From NCBI RefSeq assembly GCF_000005505.3, contig NC_016135.3, positions 7,596,613-7,660,612 of the forward strand: a stretch of 64,000 nt of DNA. The letters run 5' to 3'. The number at the start of each line of letters is the position of its first letter. Position 1 is the stretch's first letter. Positions 52,139 through 63,019 of the stretch are shown here, in pieces. Under the pieces are notes generated by a model. That model did no database searches. It saw only the letters and a list, made by a program, of their open reading frames with translations, and had not been told where the DNA came from. Made by a program: the position numbers and the translations under genes. The stretch is from Brachypodium distachyon (Eukaryota > Streptophyta > Magnoliopsida > Poales > Poaceae).

Positions 52139-55100
52139 TGTGGCGACCCAGACCCGTAAGGATCCGGACCTCTGTATAAACTATGCTAGTCCCTGGATCA
52201 AATGCTAGCACACACAGTTCCATTGATGAAATACCATACACATGTCTATTACATCGATTCGAATAACAAATCCAGAGTACTTAATACAAGCCAAGCGGAA
52301 GTTCAAATAAAACAAACTGATAAAGAGGGAGTCCCATCAACGCCACACGCAAGTTGAGTGTAGACTCGCGACCCTGCGTCTTCTTCTTAAGCGTCGCTCT
52401 CTGCACATGATAGGTGCAGGTCAGTACATTGAATGTACTTGCAAGTCACACATGTGTGGTTAGGAAAAATGCATGGAAATGATGAGGGATTTCCTAGTTT
52501 GGCTACTAGGGTTGTTTTTGCAAAATGCGGATTTTGGGGTTTTGAAATACTCTTAGTATTTTCCTTTGAAAATCTCTAATCCTGGAGTTTTGATAAAACA
52601 GGGTTTGATCAATAGTATGGTCATACTGTGGATGTTTCACTCCACGACCTAGCTATGCCCTCTGGGTCAACTGACACTCACATAGCATCCCTTTTCCCTG
52701 ACTCATTCTGTGGAACCTTCCACCGAGTCAAAACAGTTTTGGGGTTTTTGAAAACAAAACATGAAGATCTCCACTTCTCCTGACATAATGACTCAAAGTC
52801 GCCCGTAACCAGGGGCATGGCTAATCGATTAGATTGACACTCTCGAGAGGTTTGTACACTTTACCCACTTGACACAATCAGTCCAAAGTGTTGCCTGACG
52901 ACAAGCGTGCGCAACAGGTAAAGATTGTGACGAAGTCTTTCACTAGAAGCTCCCTGATACCTAATTCTGGCACCGCCCGCCCCATATGAGCACATTGGCT
53001 CCTCTCCGGATGGCGATACCCAGGTAAGGGTTTCCCGCTAGTTAGTCGACAAAGCCAGAGCCCATAATAGCAAGTGGTTGCACAAGAAGCCTTTGGGTAC
53101 ATGAGAAGACATTATTGCACAGCGGTCCCCACCTTCTCCTGAGCGTGTACCCATTACGGGGCTACAACACTTGCCGACAGCCAACTGGCCTCCATCATAC
53201 CACTCCATCCAGATAAAACATTTTGGTTTTTATTTCGAAAACTTTTTTCCAAAAACATACTCGCTCATAAAGAGCACTTAATACTTTCAATATAGTTTGT
53301 CCGTCCCGTTATAATAGTATAGCATGCTTTGAAAAAATGTAAATACATAACCTTTCGTATTTGGTGGCATGGCAATAATATCCTATGAGCAATCTAGTAG
53401 GAATAACTAAACAGGTTGAAAACGCATTTGATAAAACTTCATAAAGAAAACAACTCTAACATGCATCCCTATGATGTTGTAAACAAAATAGCATAAGCAA
53501 AAATATAGGTACTACATGATCAATAAGTGTAACTTGCCTGAAGATATTCATAAATCTGCTACTGTTAACAGATAGCAACTAGGGTTGACAGGTAATAGGT
53601 GCTAAAGTATAGAACATGGCATGAAACATATGCTACAGTATAGTTCTAAGGTTGAACTAACTAACGCAATAGGTTTCAGGTCAATTGGATAAACAGGTCA
53701 AAAGTTACTGGCTTGCAAAGGTGGCTAGTCAGATTCTGACAGACAAATAGTACTAACTTCTACTGAAAAGCTACTGGTGTTAAACTATTCCAATGACAGA
53801 GAACTAAACAAAGGAATCCAAGAATATGATCTACTCTTTCAAATGGCACTGGTTTCACTAACAATGGAGACATGAGGCAGTAGCTATGAACAGATGAATG
53901 TGGTTACTCTAAAACAGGACAGTACAGGATATGAACTTCTACCGTCGTGCTGCTAGTGAAGGTGAAGTTGAAATGGCCCAACTGGGAAATGGCTGTGAAG
54001 GGGTGTTCCTAAAGTTCAATCTACATAAATAAACAACTAAAATGATACTACGGACAACAAGAAGAACTACTGCGAATAAGGCTACCCACAAAGAATGGTG
54101 CTGCAACTTTCTGCCGCGGCAGAGATACGGCAGAGAGGCTGCTTAGAGTACCGTTTTGCGACGACGATGCAAAGCACGAGATGAACCATCTACGGATACT
54201 GTCTACAGAGAAATTGTAGTGGAACATTCACTCTACACAATGGTGAAATCTAGAGCACATAATGATCAGTGGTTTGATAGCAAACGATGACTAAACAGAG
54301 CTAACCGAAGAACAAAAGCTTCAGAGAACTTCAACAAGTTCAAACCCAAATCTTCCCGGAGATGAACGGAATCGAAGAATCGATGCGCGGGAAGGAAGAA
54401 GAAGGGTTGGAGGAGATTCACGGCGTCGCGGGGAGTCCAACGGTACAAGCGGCTTCGCGAATCGTTCGGCGGATCTCCGGCGATTGCTCGCCAGAGTTGG
54501 GCGGCGGCGGTTTTGGGCACGGCAGCGGTGCTCAGGCAGGGGAGAGCGAGGGCGTGCGGGGCGATCGGGAGAGGGGCACGGGCGGATTTTATAGGGCTCG
54601 GGACGCGTGGGCGGGGTGGCCGGCAGTTGCCGCGCGACGTGGGGTCGTGGGCGCGCGCGTGGCCAGGCGCGGGCACGCGGGGGCATGCACGAGCGGGCCC
54701 GGACGAGCGGCGCGCACGGGCGCGCGCGGCAAGCAGCGGCGGCGGCACCGGCGCGGGCCGGCGGGCAGCCGGGCGCGGGCGGCGGCGGGGGGCGGGCGCG
54801 GCGAACGGCGGCGGCGCGGCCGGGCGCTTTGTCAGCGGCGGCTGGAGATGGCGGAGATCGTGGGCGTGGTGGCCGGAGGTGGGGGATGACAGCGGGCCCC
54901 ACCTGTCAGAGAGAGATAGAAAGCGAATTTCTCTAAGAATACGTTTTCCTACGGAGAAAGCGTATTTCTGGAGGAAAAAGAAAAAGAATAAAAGAAAACG
55001 ATTAATAAATACTTTTCAGGATCTTTAATTCACCCGAAATTCCATTTAAATCATTTAAAATATCAAATGGCATCAGAAAAACTCCAAAAAATTATGTAAA

Positions 55101-55393
55101 ATAATATATTTCATTTAGAGTCCAGGAAAATTATTCCCACTCAAAAATAAATTAATAAAAATAGTTTTAAGGTTTTTAAGCTTTAAATAAATCCAAATAA
55201 AATCCTAGAATGCATTTTTAAATTCTAGAAAATTCTCAAATCAATTTCAACCTAAAACATTCCGAAACAACATTTCAAACACTTTCAATAGTGCATCATA
55301 ACGAACACCAATATTTTAAGATATGATCAAGGTGATATGCGTAAGAAATGAAAAGGTGCGAACATCTGAATTTGAAAAATTTGGGATGTTACA
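52139..55393 (-). repeat. Complete 3' LTR of the Tekay-like element
   Basis: 3255 bp from the target site to the TGTAACATCCC end (plus GGGATGTTACA at 55393). A GC-rich block (54360-54890) lies between AT-rich arms. Open frames in the GC-rich block have no domain and also occur, altered, in the other LTR copy, so they are not called as genes. Confidence 0.9.
54585..54595 (-). promoter_or_regulatory. TATA box of the 3' LTR (Tekay-like)
   Basis: The minus strand reads CCTATAAAATCCGCCCG. The same site occurs in the other LTR at 58322-58332. Confidence 0.6.
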
Positions 55394-55405
55394 AACCTAC
55401 CCCTC
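55394..55405 (-). other. Polypurine tract of the Tekay-like element
   Basis: The minus strand reads GAGGGGTAGGTT between the pol stop (TAA, 55408-55406) and the LTR start TGTAAC. Confidence 0.7.
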
Positions 55406-57767
55406 TTAAAGTGAATCTCGACCCCGAGATTCGGATTGGCCGGTAGAAAGGTGAGGGTAGTCCTTCTTCAGATCCTCTTCTCGTTCCCAGGTTGCTTCCT
55501 CCTCACTGTGATGACTCCACTGAACCTTACAAAACCTGGTAGTCTTTGATCTGGTGATTCGTTCAGTAGTCTCAAGAATCTTTTCTGGTTTCTCCTTATA
55601 AGTCAGATCTACCTTCAGCTGTATTGCTTCCAAAGGTACTGTATCCTTGAGCGGCACCTCTGATTCCTCTGCATGACACTTCTTCAACTGTGATACGTGG
55701 AAAACGTCGTGCACACTAGACAATGCTTCAGGTAATTCCAACTGATATGATACTTCTCCTCGTCTTCCCATAATCTTATAAGGTCCAACAAAACGAGGTG
55801 CTAACTTTCCCTTGATTCCAAACCTCTTCACTCCTCTAGGAGGTGAAACTCTCAAATATGCTCGGTCTCCTGCCTCATATGTGACTGCCTTACGTTTAGG
55901 ATCTGCATAGCTTTTCTGTCTTGATTGGGCTACCTTCAGTCTGTCCTTGATCAACTTGACCTTTTCCTCGGCATCCTTGATTAGGTCTGGCCCAAACAAC
56001 TGTCTTTCGCCTACCTCATCCCACATGAGTGGCGTCCTACACTTCTTTCCGTAAAGGGCCTCAAACGGGACATTTCGAACTAGCTTGGTAACTGTTGTTG
56101 TAAGAAAACTCCGCGTACGGTAGATTATCATCCCAACTGGATCCATAATCCAAAGCGCAGGCTCTTAGCATATCTTCCAAAACCTGGTTCACTCTTTCAG
56201 TCTGACCATCTGTCTGAGGATGAAAAGCTGTGCTGAATTCTAACCTTGTTCCTAGGGCTTCATGTAACTGACCCCAAAATTTGGATGTGAATTGAGTTCC
56301 ACGATCCGATATTATTTCCTTAGGTACTCCGTGCAAACACACGATTCTAGACATATACAACTTTGCTAACTGGGCACTACTATAGGTTGTCTTGACTGGG
56401 ATAAAGTGTGCGACTTTGGACAGTCGGTCCACTACTACCCAAATGGAATCATACCCAGAACGGGTCCTTGGTAGTCCAGTGATGAAGTCCATCCCAATAC
56501 TATCCCACTTCCACTCTGGTATAGGAAGGGGTTGCAGCAAACCTGCTGGCTTCTGGTGCTGTGCCTTAACTCTCTGGCATACATCGCACTTCGCGATATA
56601 CTCAGCAATTTCTCGCTTCATACTCGGCCACCAAAACTTCTCCTTCAAATCCAGATACATCTTGGTATTTCTAGGGTGTATAGAGTATGGTGACTCATGA
56701 GCTTCCTGAAGTATCAGCTTCTTAATCTCAGGATTCTGGGGTACACAAATACGCTTTTCAAACCAAATGGTTCCATGCTCATCTTCTGAGAACTCCAATG
56801 ATCTTCCTTCGTTCATACTTTGTTTGATCTTTCCAATATTGTCATCCTTCTTCTGGGCTTCTCTTATCTGATCCAACAGAGTGGGTTTTACTTCCAATGC
56901 TGCAAGAAATCCTTTAGGTACTACTTCAATACTTAGGCTCCTGAACTGCTCACAAAGCTTGGGTGATATCACATTCGCTGTGATGGAATTGCAATGACTC
57001 TTGCGACTCAAGGCGTCAGCCACTACATTAGCCTTTCTAGGGTGATACTGTATGTTTAGGGTATAATCCTTGATTAGTTCTAACCATCTCCTTTGTCTGA
57101 GGTTCCACTCATTCTGGGTGAAAATGTACTTCAAACTCTTGTGGTCCGTGAAGATATCACAATGATTTCCAATAAGATAGTGCCTCCATATCTTCAGTGC
57201 ATTAACCATAGCTACTAACTCCAAGTCATGAGTGGGGTAATTCATCTCATGAGGTTTGAGTTGTCGTGATGCGTAAGCAACTACTTTGCCTTCTTGCATC
57301 AATACACAACCCAAGCCGTGGCGAGAGGCGTCACAATAGACCTGAAAGTTCTTGTGTATGTCTGGCAAAATCAGAACAGGGGCTGACACAAGCTTCTTCT
57401 TTAATTCGTGAAATGCTGCTTCACATTCCGGGGTCCAACTGAATTTCTTTTCTTTCTTCAAGAGGTTGGTCATAGGTCTAGCTATCTTGGAAAAATTCTC
57501 AATAAACCTACGGTAATAACCCGCAAGTCCTAAGAAACTCCTGATCTCCTTCACTGTCTTGGGAGAATTCCATTCGGTCACGGCTATTACCTTGGATGGG
57601 TCTACAGCTACTCCTTTTCCTGACACAATGTGTCCCAAAAATGCTACTTCTTCCAACCAAAACTCACACTTGCTTAACTTGGCATACAGTTGGTCCTCCC
57701 TAAGTTTCTCCAATACTTTCCGTAGATGAACCTCATGTTCACTTCGGGATTTGGAATAGATAAGAAT
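55406..57767 (-). pseudogene. Pol of the Tekay-like element: RT end, RNase H, integrase, chromodomain
   Basis: It begins with [19 protein letters not shown], right after the place of the lost YxDD. Then RT connection ([36 protein letters not shown]), RNase H ([36 protein letters not shown]), integrase zinc finger ([11 protein letters not shown]) and core with [22 protein letters not shown] and [14 protein letters not shown] small deletion with frameshift near 56085 replaces the usual KMAPFEALYG start. The C-terminal part ends in a chromodomain (EKILETTERITRSKTTRF, VQWSHHSEEEATWE). Confidence 0.9.
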
Positions 57768-59023
57768 CTAAAATGATACTACGGACAACAAGAAGAACTA
57801 CTGCGAATAAGGCAACCACTAAGAATGGTGCTGCAACTTTCTGCCGCGGCAGAGATACGGCAGAGAGGCTGCTTAGAGTACCGTTTTGCGACGACGATGC
57901 AAAGCACGAGATGAACCATCTACGGCTACTGTCTACAGAGAAATTGTAGAGGAACATTCACTCTACACAATGGTGAAATCTAGAGCACATAATGATCAGG
58001 GGTTTGATAGCAAACGATGACTAAACAGATCTAACTGAAGAAAAAAAGCTTCAGAGAACTTGAACAAGTTCATACCCAAATCTTCCCGGAGATGAACGGA
58101 ATCGAAGAATCGATGCACGGGAAGGAAGAAGAAGGGTTGGAGGAGATTCACGGCGTTGCGGGGAGTCCAACGGTACAAGCGGCTTCGCGAAACGTTCGGC
58201 GGATCTCCGGCGATTGCTCACCGGAGTTGGGCGGCGGTGGCGGCGGTTTTGGGCGTGGGGAGCGGCGCTCGGGAAGGGGAGAGCGAGGGCGTGCAGGGCG
58301 TTCGGCAGAGGGGCGCGGGCGGATTTTATAGGGCTCGGGACGCGTGGGCGAGGCGGCCGGCGGGGGCCGCACGACGGGGCGCGGGGGCGTGTGCGGCGAG
58401 CAGCGGCGGCGGCCGTGCGCGGCGAACAGCGGTGGCGTGGCCGGGCGCGCCGGCGGCGGCGGCCGGAGACGGCAGAGATCATGGGCGTGGTGGCTGGAGG
58501 TGGGGGATGACAGGCGGGCCCCACCTGTCAGAGAGAGAGAGATAGAGAGCGCATTTCTCTAAGAATACGTTTTCCTGCGGAGAAAGCGTATTTCCGGAGG
58601 AAAAAGAAAAAGAATGAAAGAAAAGGATTAATAAATACTTTCCAGGACCTTTAATTCACCTGAAATTTCATTTAAATCATTTAAAATATCAAATGGCATC
58701 AGAAAAATTCCAAAAAATTCTGTAAAATAATATATTTCATTTAGAGTCCAGGAAAATTATTCCCACTCAAAAATTAATTAATAAATATAGTTTTAAGGTT
58801 TTTAAGCTTTAAATAAATCCAAATAAAATTCTAAAATGCATTTTTAAATTCTAGAAAATTCTCAAATCAATTTCTATCAACCTAAAACATTCCAAAACAC
58901 CATTTCAAACACTTTCAATAATGCATCATAACGAACACCAATATTTTAAGATATGATCAAGGTGATATGCGTAAGAAATGAAAAGGTGCGAAAATCCGAA
59001 TTTGAAAAATTTGGGATGTTACA
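57768..59023 (-). repeat. Truncated 5' LTR of the Tekay-like element
   Basis: Matches 54035-55393 of the complete LTR, starting at CTAAAATGATACTACGGAC. About 1.9 kb of LTR is missing. The GC-rich block differs from its partner by indels of up to tens of bases. Confidence 0.85.
58322..58332 (-). promoter_or_regulatory. TATA box in the truncated 5' LTR
   Basis: CCTATAAAATCC on minus, equal to 54585-54595. Transcription from here would run into the headless pol. Confidence 0.55.
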
Positions 59024-59456
59024 TGGCACGTCTGTGCTGTGTGGGAAGAATTCGAACGAGAGGTCCTGGGGTTTATCGAAGGAATCGGACAGGAACCAAT
59101 CGTTGCGTGGGGGAGGGGCTATAATCCAATCACCTGCACCACGGAAGCGGCGGACAAGGCCTGAGTGACCTTCAACAATGCGTGCACTAAATCTTGGAGC
59201 TCGTACAGAGGGCGACCGAGTTTGTAACAGTCGAGGTTAAGTGGCGCGGTAGGCCGGAGGTGGCGCCACCGGTGCGCGAGAATACTGGTGAGGGCGCCTT
59301 CTTTGATGGGGAGGAGGCAGATGATCTCACCGAGAGGAAATCATCTAGGAGGATACTAACGAGGTCGCCGCCGCCGCCATCTTCAGACACTTCTCCGCTG
59401 TTGTCGGCTCCCGCTGACCTCCTCGGCTTCTTGGAACAACGAGCACCCGCCTCCAT

Positions 59457-60265
59457 CTCCGTGAATGGCTGGCTGAGAGGTGGTTGGTGATAGCACGATG
59501 AGGAAATCTCTAGGAGGAATGGAGGGCGGTTTGGTTTGTGCTTCTGCTCGCGGGAAGCATGAATTGCTAGGTTGTCACGAGTTAATGCGCCAGACGTAAC
59601 GCGCCACATTTACCACTTACTTGCATTTCGCGGATAAGCAAGGGGCCGGCTATGAGCTCTGCACGGCCAACCTCCGACGACCAGTACAAGGAAATTAACG
59701 ACGTCGTGGTGTGCTGCCGACGGCAACAAGGTCGTCCGGTTCCACTCCACCCCCTTCGATGTGTGCCTTAGTCTCACCAAAAGCGGCGCCCTTGCAGCCC
59801 TCTGTTGGGGCATCATCGCTGTGCTGGTCTTGGGGGCCTGATGCTGCCGGACCCGCCCCGCCGCTACCCCTCCATGCTGCCCCGTCACACCACGCGACCA
59901 CACCGCTGCTACCCCTTTGTCTCTGCGCCACACCACAGCCCCGCCGCACGCTACTTCCTTTGCAGCACGCCGCCGCCGCCTGCCTCGAGGACAGCACGCC
60001 CTGCCTTGCCTTCGAGACGGAGTGGGACGGGAAGCAGGGGATGGAGTAGTGGAGGGGGATCGGGGGTAGGCATGAGATCCCAAGAAGAAGTGAAAGGGGC
60101 TACCAAGTAGCCCCACGTGCCCCACTCAGAATGTCCGAAAAAAAAGCCGTAGAAAAAAAAACCGGGCACCGGCAAAACCGTAAAATAAAACCTCCCACCC
60201 GTCTCTCTCCCCTTCCCAACCCAGCGACCGCGGCGAGGCGCACACACCCCTCGCTTCCCAAAGAA
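59457..60265. other. Intergenic region between F-box copy 2 and the U-box gene
   Basis: The first 150 bp match the upstream region of F-box copy 1. The rest is GC-rich with CCGCC words. A 171-residue open frame on minus (59610-60125) is Arg/Ala-rich with no domain and is not called. The last 140 bp would hold the promoter and 5' UTR of the U-box gene. Confidence 0.55.
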
Positions 60266-63019
60266 ATGGTGAAGCCGCCGCCGGCGGAGGAGGATACTGC
60301 GGCGCTGCGGCGGCGCCTTAGGAGTCTCGTTACGGCACTGACCGGTGAAGGTGCCGTAGCGGACGCGTTCGATGAGGCGGCCGCGGCGCTCGCGGCGCTA
60401 AGGGAGGCCGAACTCAGCGGGCGTGGGAAGGGAGCTCGGAGAGAGGATATGCGAACCGTGGTGGAGGCAGAAGCCGTGCCGGAACAGTTCTTGTGCCCGA
60501 TCTCGTCCAAGATCATGGGTGACCCCGTGGTCGTCGAGTCTGGTCAGGTAAGGACCGGATGCGATTCTGTTTGCTAATTTTTTGGGGTGTCCCTGGTTAT
60601 TTTCGATTCATCGTTTACTGTCAAGAATCTGTCCTTATGCCGTTACCCTTCCGTAAATGTGGTTGCTCACGTTTTGGATATTTTGATGGTTTAAACTTGC
60701 AACGTTGGTCATGAATATGATTGAATACTGTTCTTGATTCATAATGCGAGCAGTTGGAACACATCAGAATGGGAATCATTTAGACCATATTCCTTGTTGA
60801 AATTTGTGATGTTATTTGCCCCGTGCTGAATTGGTGTACTTGTCCGGCTAGGAGTATACATTAAACATGATCGTTGCCTGTCAGTACTTCTCTAAATGCT
60901 ACCAAGGTATGGTGGTCCATTTATTCTTTCAAAGATTAAGCTCACGTATCTATGCACTAGTCTCGGTGCTTAGTGCTTACAGCATATAACTAACGATTGA
61001 TCAGAAGCAGCCTTGCTCGGTGGATCTTATAAATATTACTCACTCTGATCCGAAATTCTTGACTCAAATTTTGCCCAGATATGGATGTATCTATTCTTAA
61101 AAAGCATTTAGATACTTGTAATATTTCGTCAACAATTTAGGATCGGAGGGAGTACTACTCTTTATTGTTTTCAATAATGTAGATCAATTTTCCAGGTAAC
61201 ACTTGGTAAAACAGTGGCATCTCTGCTTACATATATAAATCTTTGTATCTGTTATTAAACATAACAGATTCAGATCATTTTGATGTGCATGCTGGTTTTA
61301 TAATACACGAACTGTAAATTTCACATCTATTTATGGTTAAGATCTTAGTTCATTCAAATCATGTAAACTATCACAGATGTAAAGCATGTGGAGTGTATCA
61401 CTGTTGGAAGTCAATTTTGTATCCATGTAATACTTGTTTGCTAGGTGCTATTCAAGTAGTAATAATTTTTTCCGAAAATAGAAAAATAATAATAATTTAT
61501 CCCATGAAACTTTGGGCTTTGACCATGTGAAGCATGTCTGCATGACACATGTGAAGCATGTGAGCTGAAGATGCCTTTTCAGTTTTGACACTGAGGTCGC
61601 ATGCATCTCTGAATATTTGACATAAATTATACCATGCTCGCGATGTAGCTGTTCCCCAATACAAGATTTAGTTTGAATTCTTAATTGCATTCATCTTTTG
61701 ACCAGTCAAATGACTGAAATACCATTAAGTTCACACCGTTGGCTGTTTGCATGTTTACGATACATTAACTGGGTAAGTACTGTCTGGGACAAATTTAACC
61801 TTGTTGCCTCATGAGTGTGTGTAAGGATCTTATGTTTTTTTTTACACTGTTGCTAGCATGATCTTGTGTTTTAGACTTTAGTTGTAGAAACATGATCCAT
61901 TCATGTTGTTGCTCCTTCATGCAGACCTATGATCGCCATTTCATCGAGGAGTGGTTTAGTGCAGGGAACCAGACGTGCCCGCAGAGCCAACAAGTGCTTT
62001 TAAACAAAACGCTGATTCCTAATCTCCTCATTCGAAGCATGATAGCACAGTGGTGCACACAGAATGGATTTTCCCTGCCACCAGTTGAGAACCAAAATGA
62101 AGATCATGCTAGCAACAGTGAGCAAAGAACATTTGATGATATATTCAACAAAATAACTTCATCATCAAACAGCACTGAACAGAAGCAAGCAATCAAGAAT
62201 CTCAGGCTGCTCACCAAGCGTAGCAGTGAATTCAGAGCTATCTTAGAAGAAAGGCCAGACTCCATATCAGAAATGACCTTTTCCCGGTTTTCTACCCCAG
62301 AATTACAAAATGATCCACAAGTAGTGGAGGACATGGTGACTATAATTCTGAACTTTTCACTGCATGATAGTAATAAGAAGATAATTGGAGATGACCCAGA
62401 AGCAATCCCCTTCCTCATATGGGCACTCAAATCGGGAGACATGGGGAGCCGCAGCAACTCTGCAGCTGCCATTTTCACTCTGTCAGCTGTTGACTCCAAC
62501 AAAGTGAAGATTGGTGAATTGGGAGCAATGGGACCTTTGATCGATCTTCTTGAACATGGCAGCATCATAGCAAAGAAAGATGCGGCATCAGCCATTTTCA
62601 GTCTTTGTCTGCTCCATGAGAATAGGTCAAGAGCTACACGGAGTGGCATCGTTGATGTGTCGATGAGAGCCATCAGAGATCAGTCGCTTACAGAAGAATC
62701 GTTGGCTATACTTGCTTTGTTATCAAGCAACTATGACATGGTAGAGCTGATGATAGAGTTTGACGGTGCCACTTGCATGCTGCAAGCAGTAAGGGAGAGC
62801 GAGTGCAAGCGTAGCAAAGAGAATGCAGTTGTAGTCCTTTTCTCGATTTGTATGTACAATCGGGCAAAGCTGAAACAGGTCGAGGAACATGAGAATACGA
62901 ATGGGTCATTAGCTTTTCTTGCACAGAACGGGACTCCAAGGGCAAGGAGGAAGGCTGCCGCAATCCTGGAGATGATGACGAAAACCAAAACCATGCACAA
63001 CAGGCATAGTTCTTGTTAG
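60266..63019 (+). CDS. U-box and ARM-repeat E3 ubiquitin ligase (PUB9-like)
   Basis: Two exons, 60266-60547 and 61925-63019, joined at GGTCAG|GTAAGG and TCATGCAG|ACC in phase 0, giving 458 residues. The N-terminus is short and helical. The U-box (about residues 71-145) has VPEQFLCPISSKIMGDPVVV, ESGQTYDRHFIEEWF and TCPQSQQVLLNKTLIPN. Armadillo repeats (about 180-450) include SNSAAAIFTLSAVDSNKVKI, GAMGPLIDLLEHG and KKDAASAIFSLCLLHENRSR. Plant U-box ARM proteins are E3 ligases that take an E2 through the U-box and bind targets through the ARM part. Length and order fit the PUB9 branch. The ATG has AAAGAAATGG context. No lesions are seen. This is the only gene of the window that looks functional. 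Confidence 0.92.
60548..61924 (+). other. Intron of the U-box gene
   Basis: 1377 bp, AT-rich, splitting the U-box between ESGQ and TYDR. It carries a Stowaway MITE (61039-61152). No coding potential. Confidence 0.9.
61039..61152. mobile_element. Stowaway-type MITE in the U-box intron
   Basis: 114 bp between TA dinucleotides (61037-61038, 61153-61154). Terminal repeats CTCACTCTGATCCGAAATT and, reversed, CTCCCTCCGATCCTAAATT, extending to TTGAC, match at 21 of 25 sites. CTCCCTCCG is the Stowaway end of the Tc1/mariner superfamily. Confidence 0.9.

Larger units (their letters stand above)
52139..59023 (-). mobile_element. Chromodomain gypsy element (Tekay/Del-like), internally deleted
   Basis: 6885 bp flanked by TGGCA at 52134-52138 and 59024-59028. 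On minus: the 3' part of the 5' LTR, then directly the second half of RT, RNase H, integrase with chromodomain, a purine tract and a complete 3' LTR of 3255 bp. LTR ends are TGTAACATCC and GGGTCGCCACA. The missing part (start of 5' LTR region, primer site, gag, protease, RT catalytic site) was lost after insertion, because both target copies are present. Confidence 0.9.
51019..59456 (-). pseudogene. F-box/LRR/FBD gene, copy 2, split by a retrotransposon
   Basis: The N-terminal part, MEAGARCSKKPRRSAG, starts at 59456. A frameshift near 59335 inside the F-box is followed by GEIICLLPIKEG and RTSILAHRW-like words in the next frame. Coding is cut at 59024 by the Tekay insertion and resumes at 52138 (RFSPTLRVLNLQRCNLHDD, FECSLHSLIARCPILDLL, LVVESAPSLEWLHH). 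The intron after 51693 has a good GT donor, but the acceptor site reads ATG (near 51634) where copy 1 has AG. The last exon, 51396-51019, is an intact FBD domain (RKKWKPLDIRLKRIAVEF, then NAILLESMTIRGWDINKGF). Confidence 0.85.

Noticed and set aside
54266..54902. Open frames of 160-190 residues in the GC-rich LTR block (and 58051-58524)
   Set aside because: Composition is Arg/Ala/Pro driven by GC content. Frames are not kept between the two LTR copies, which differ by indels, and no domain is seen.
59610..60125. 171-residue open frame on minus between the F-box copy and the U-box gene
   Set aside because: Low-complexity Arg/Ala-rich product, no domain, overlaps other frames open by GC content alone.
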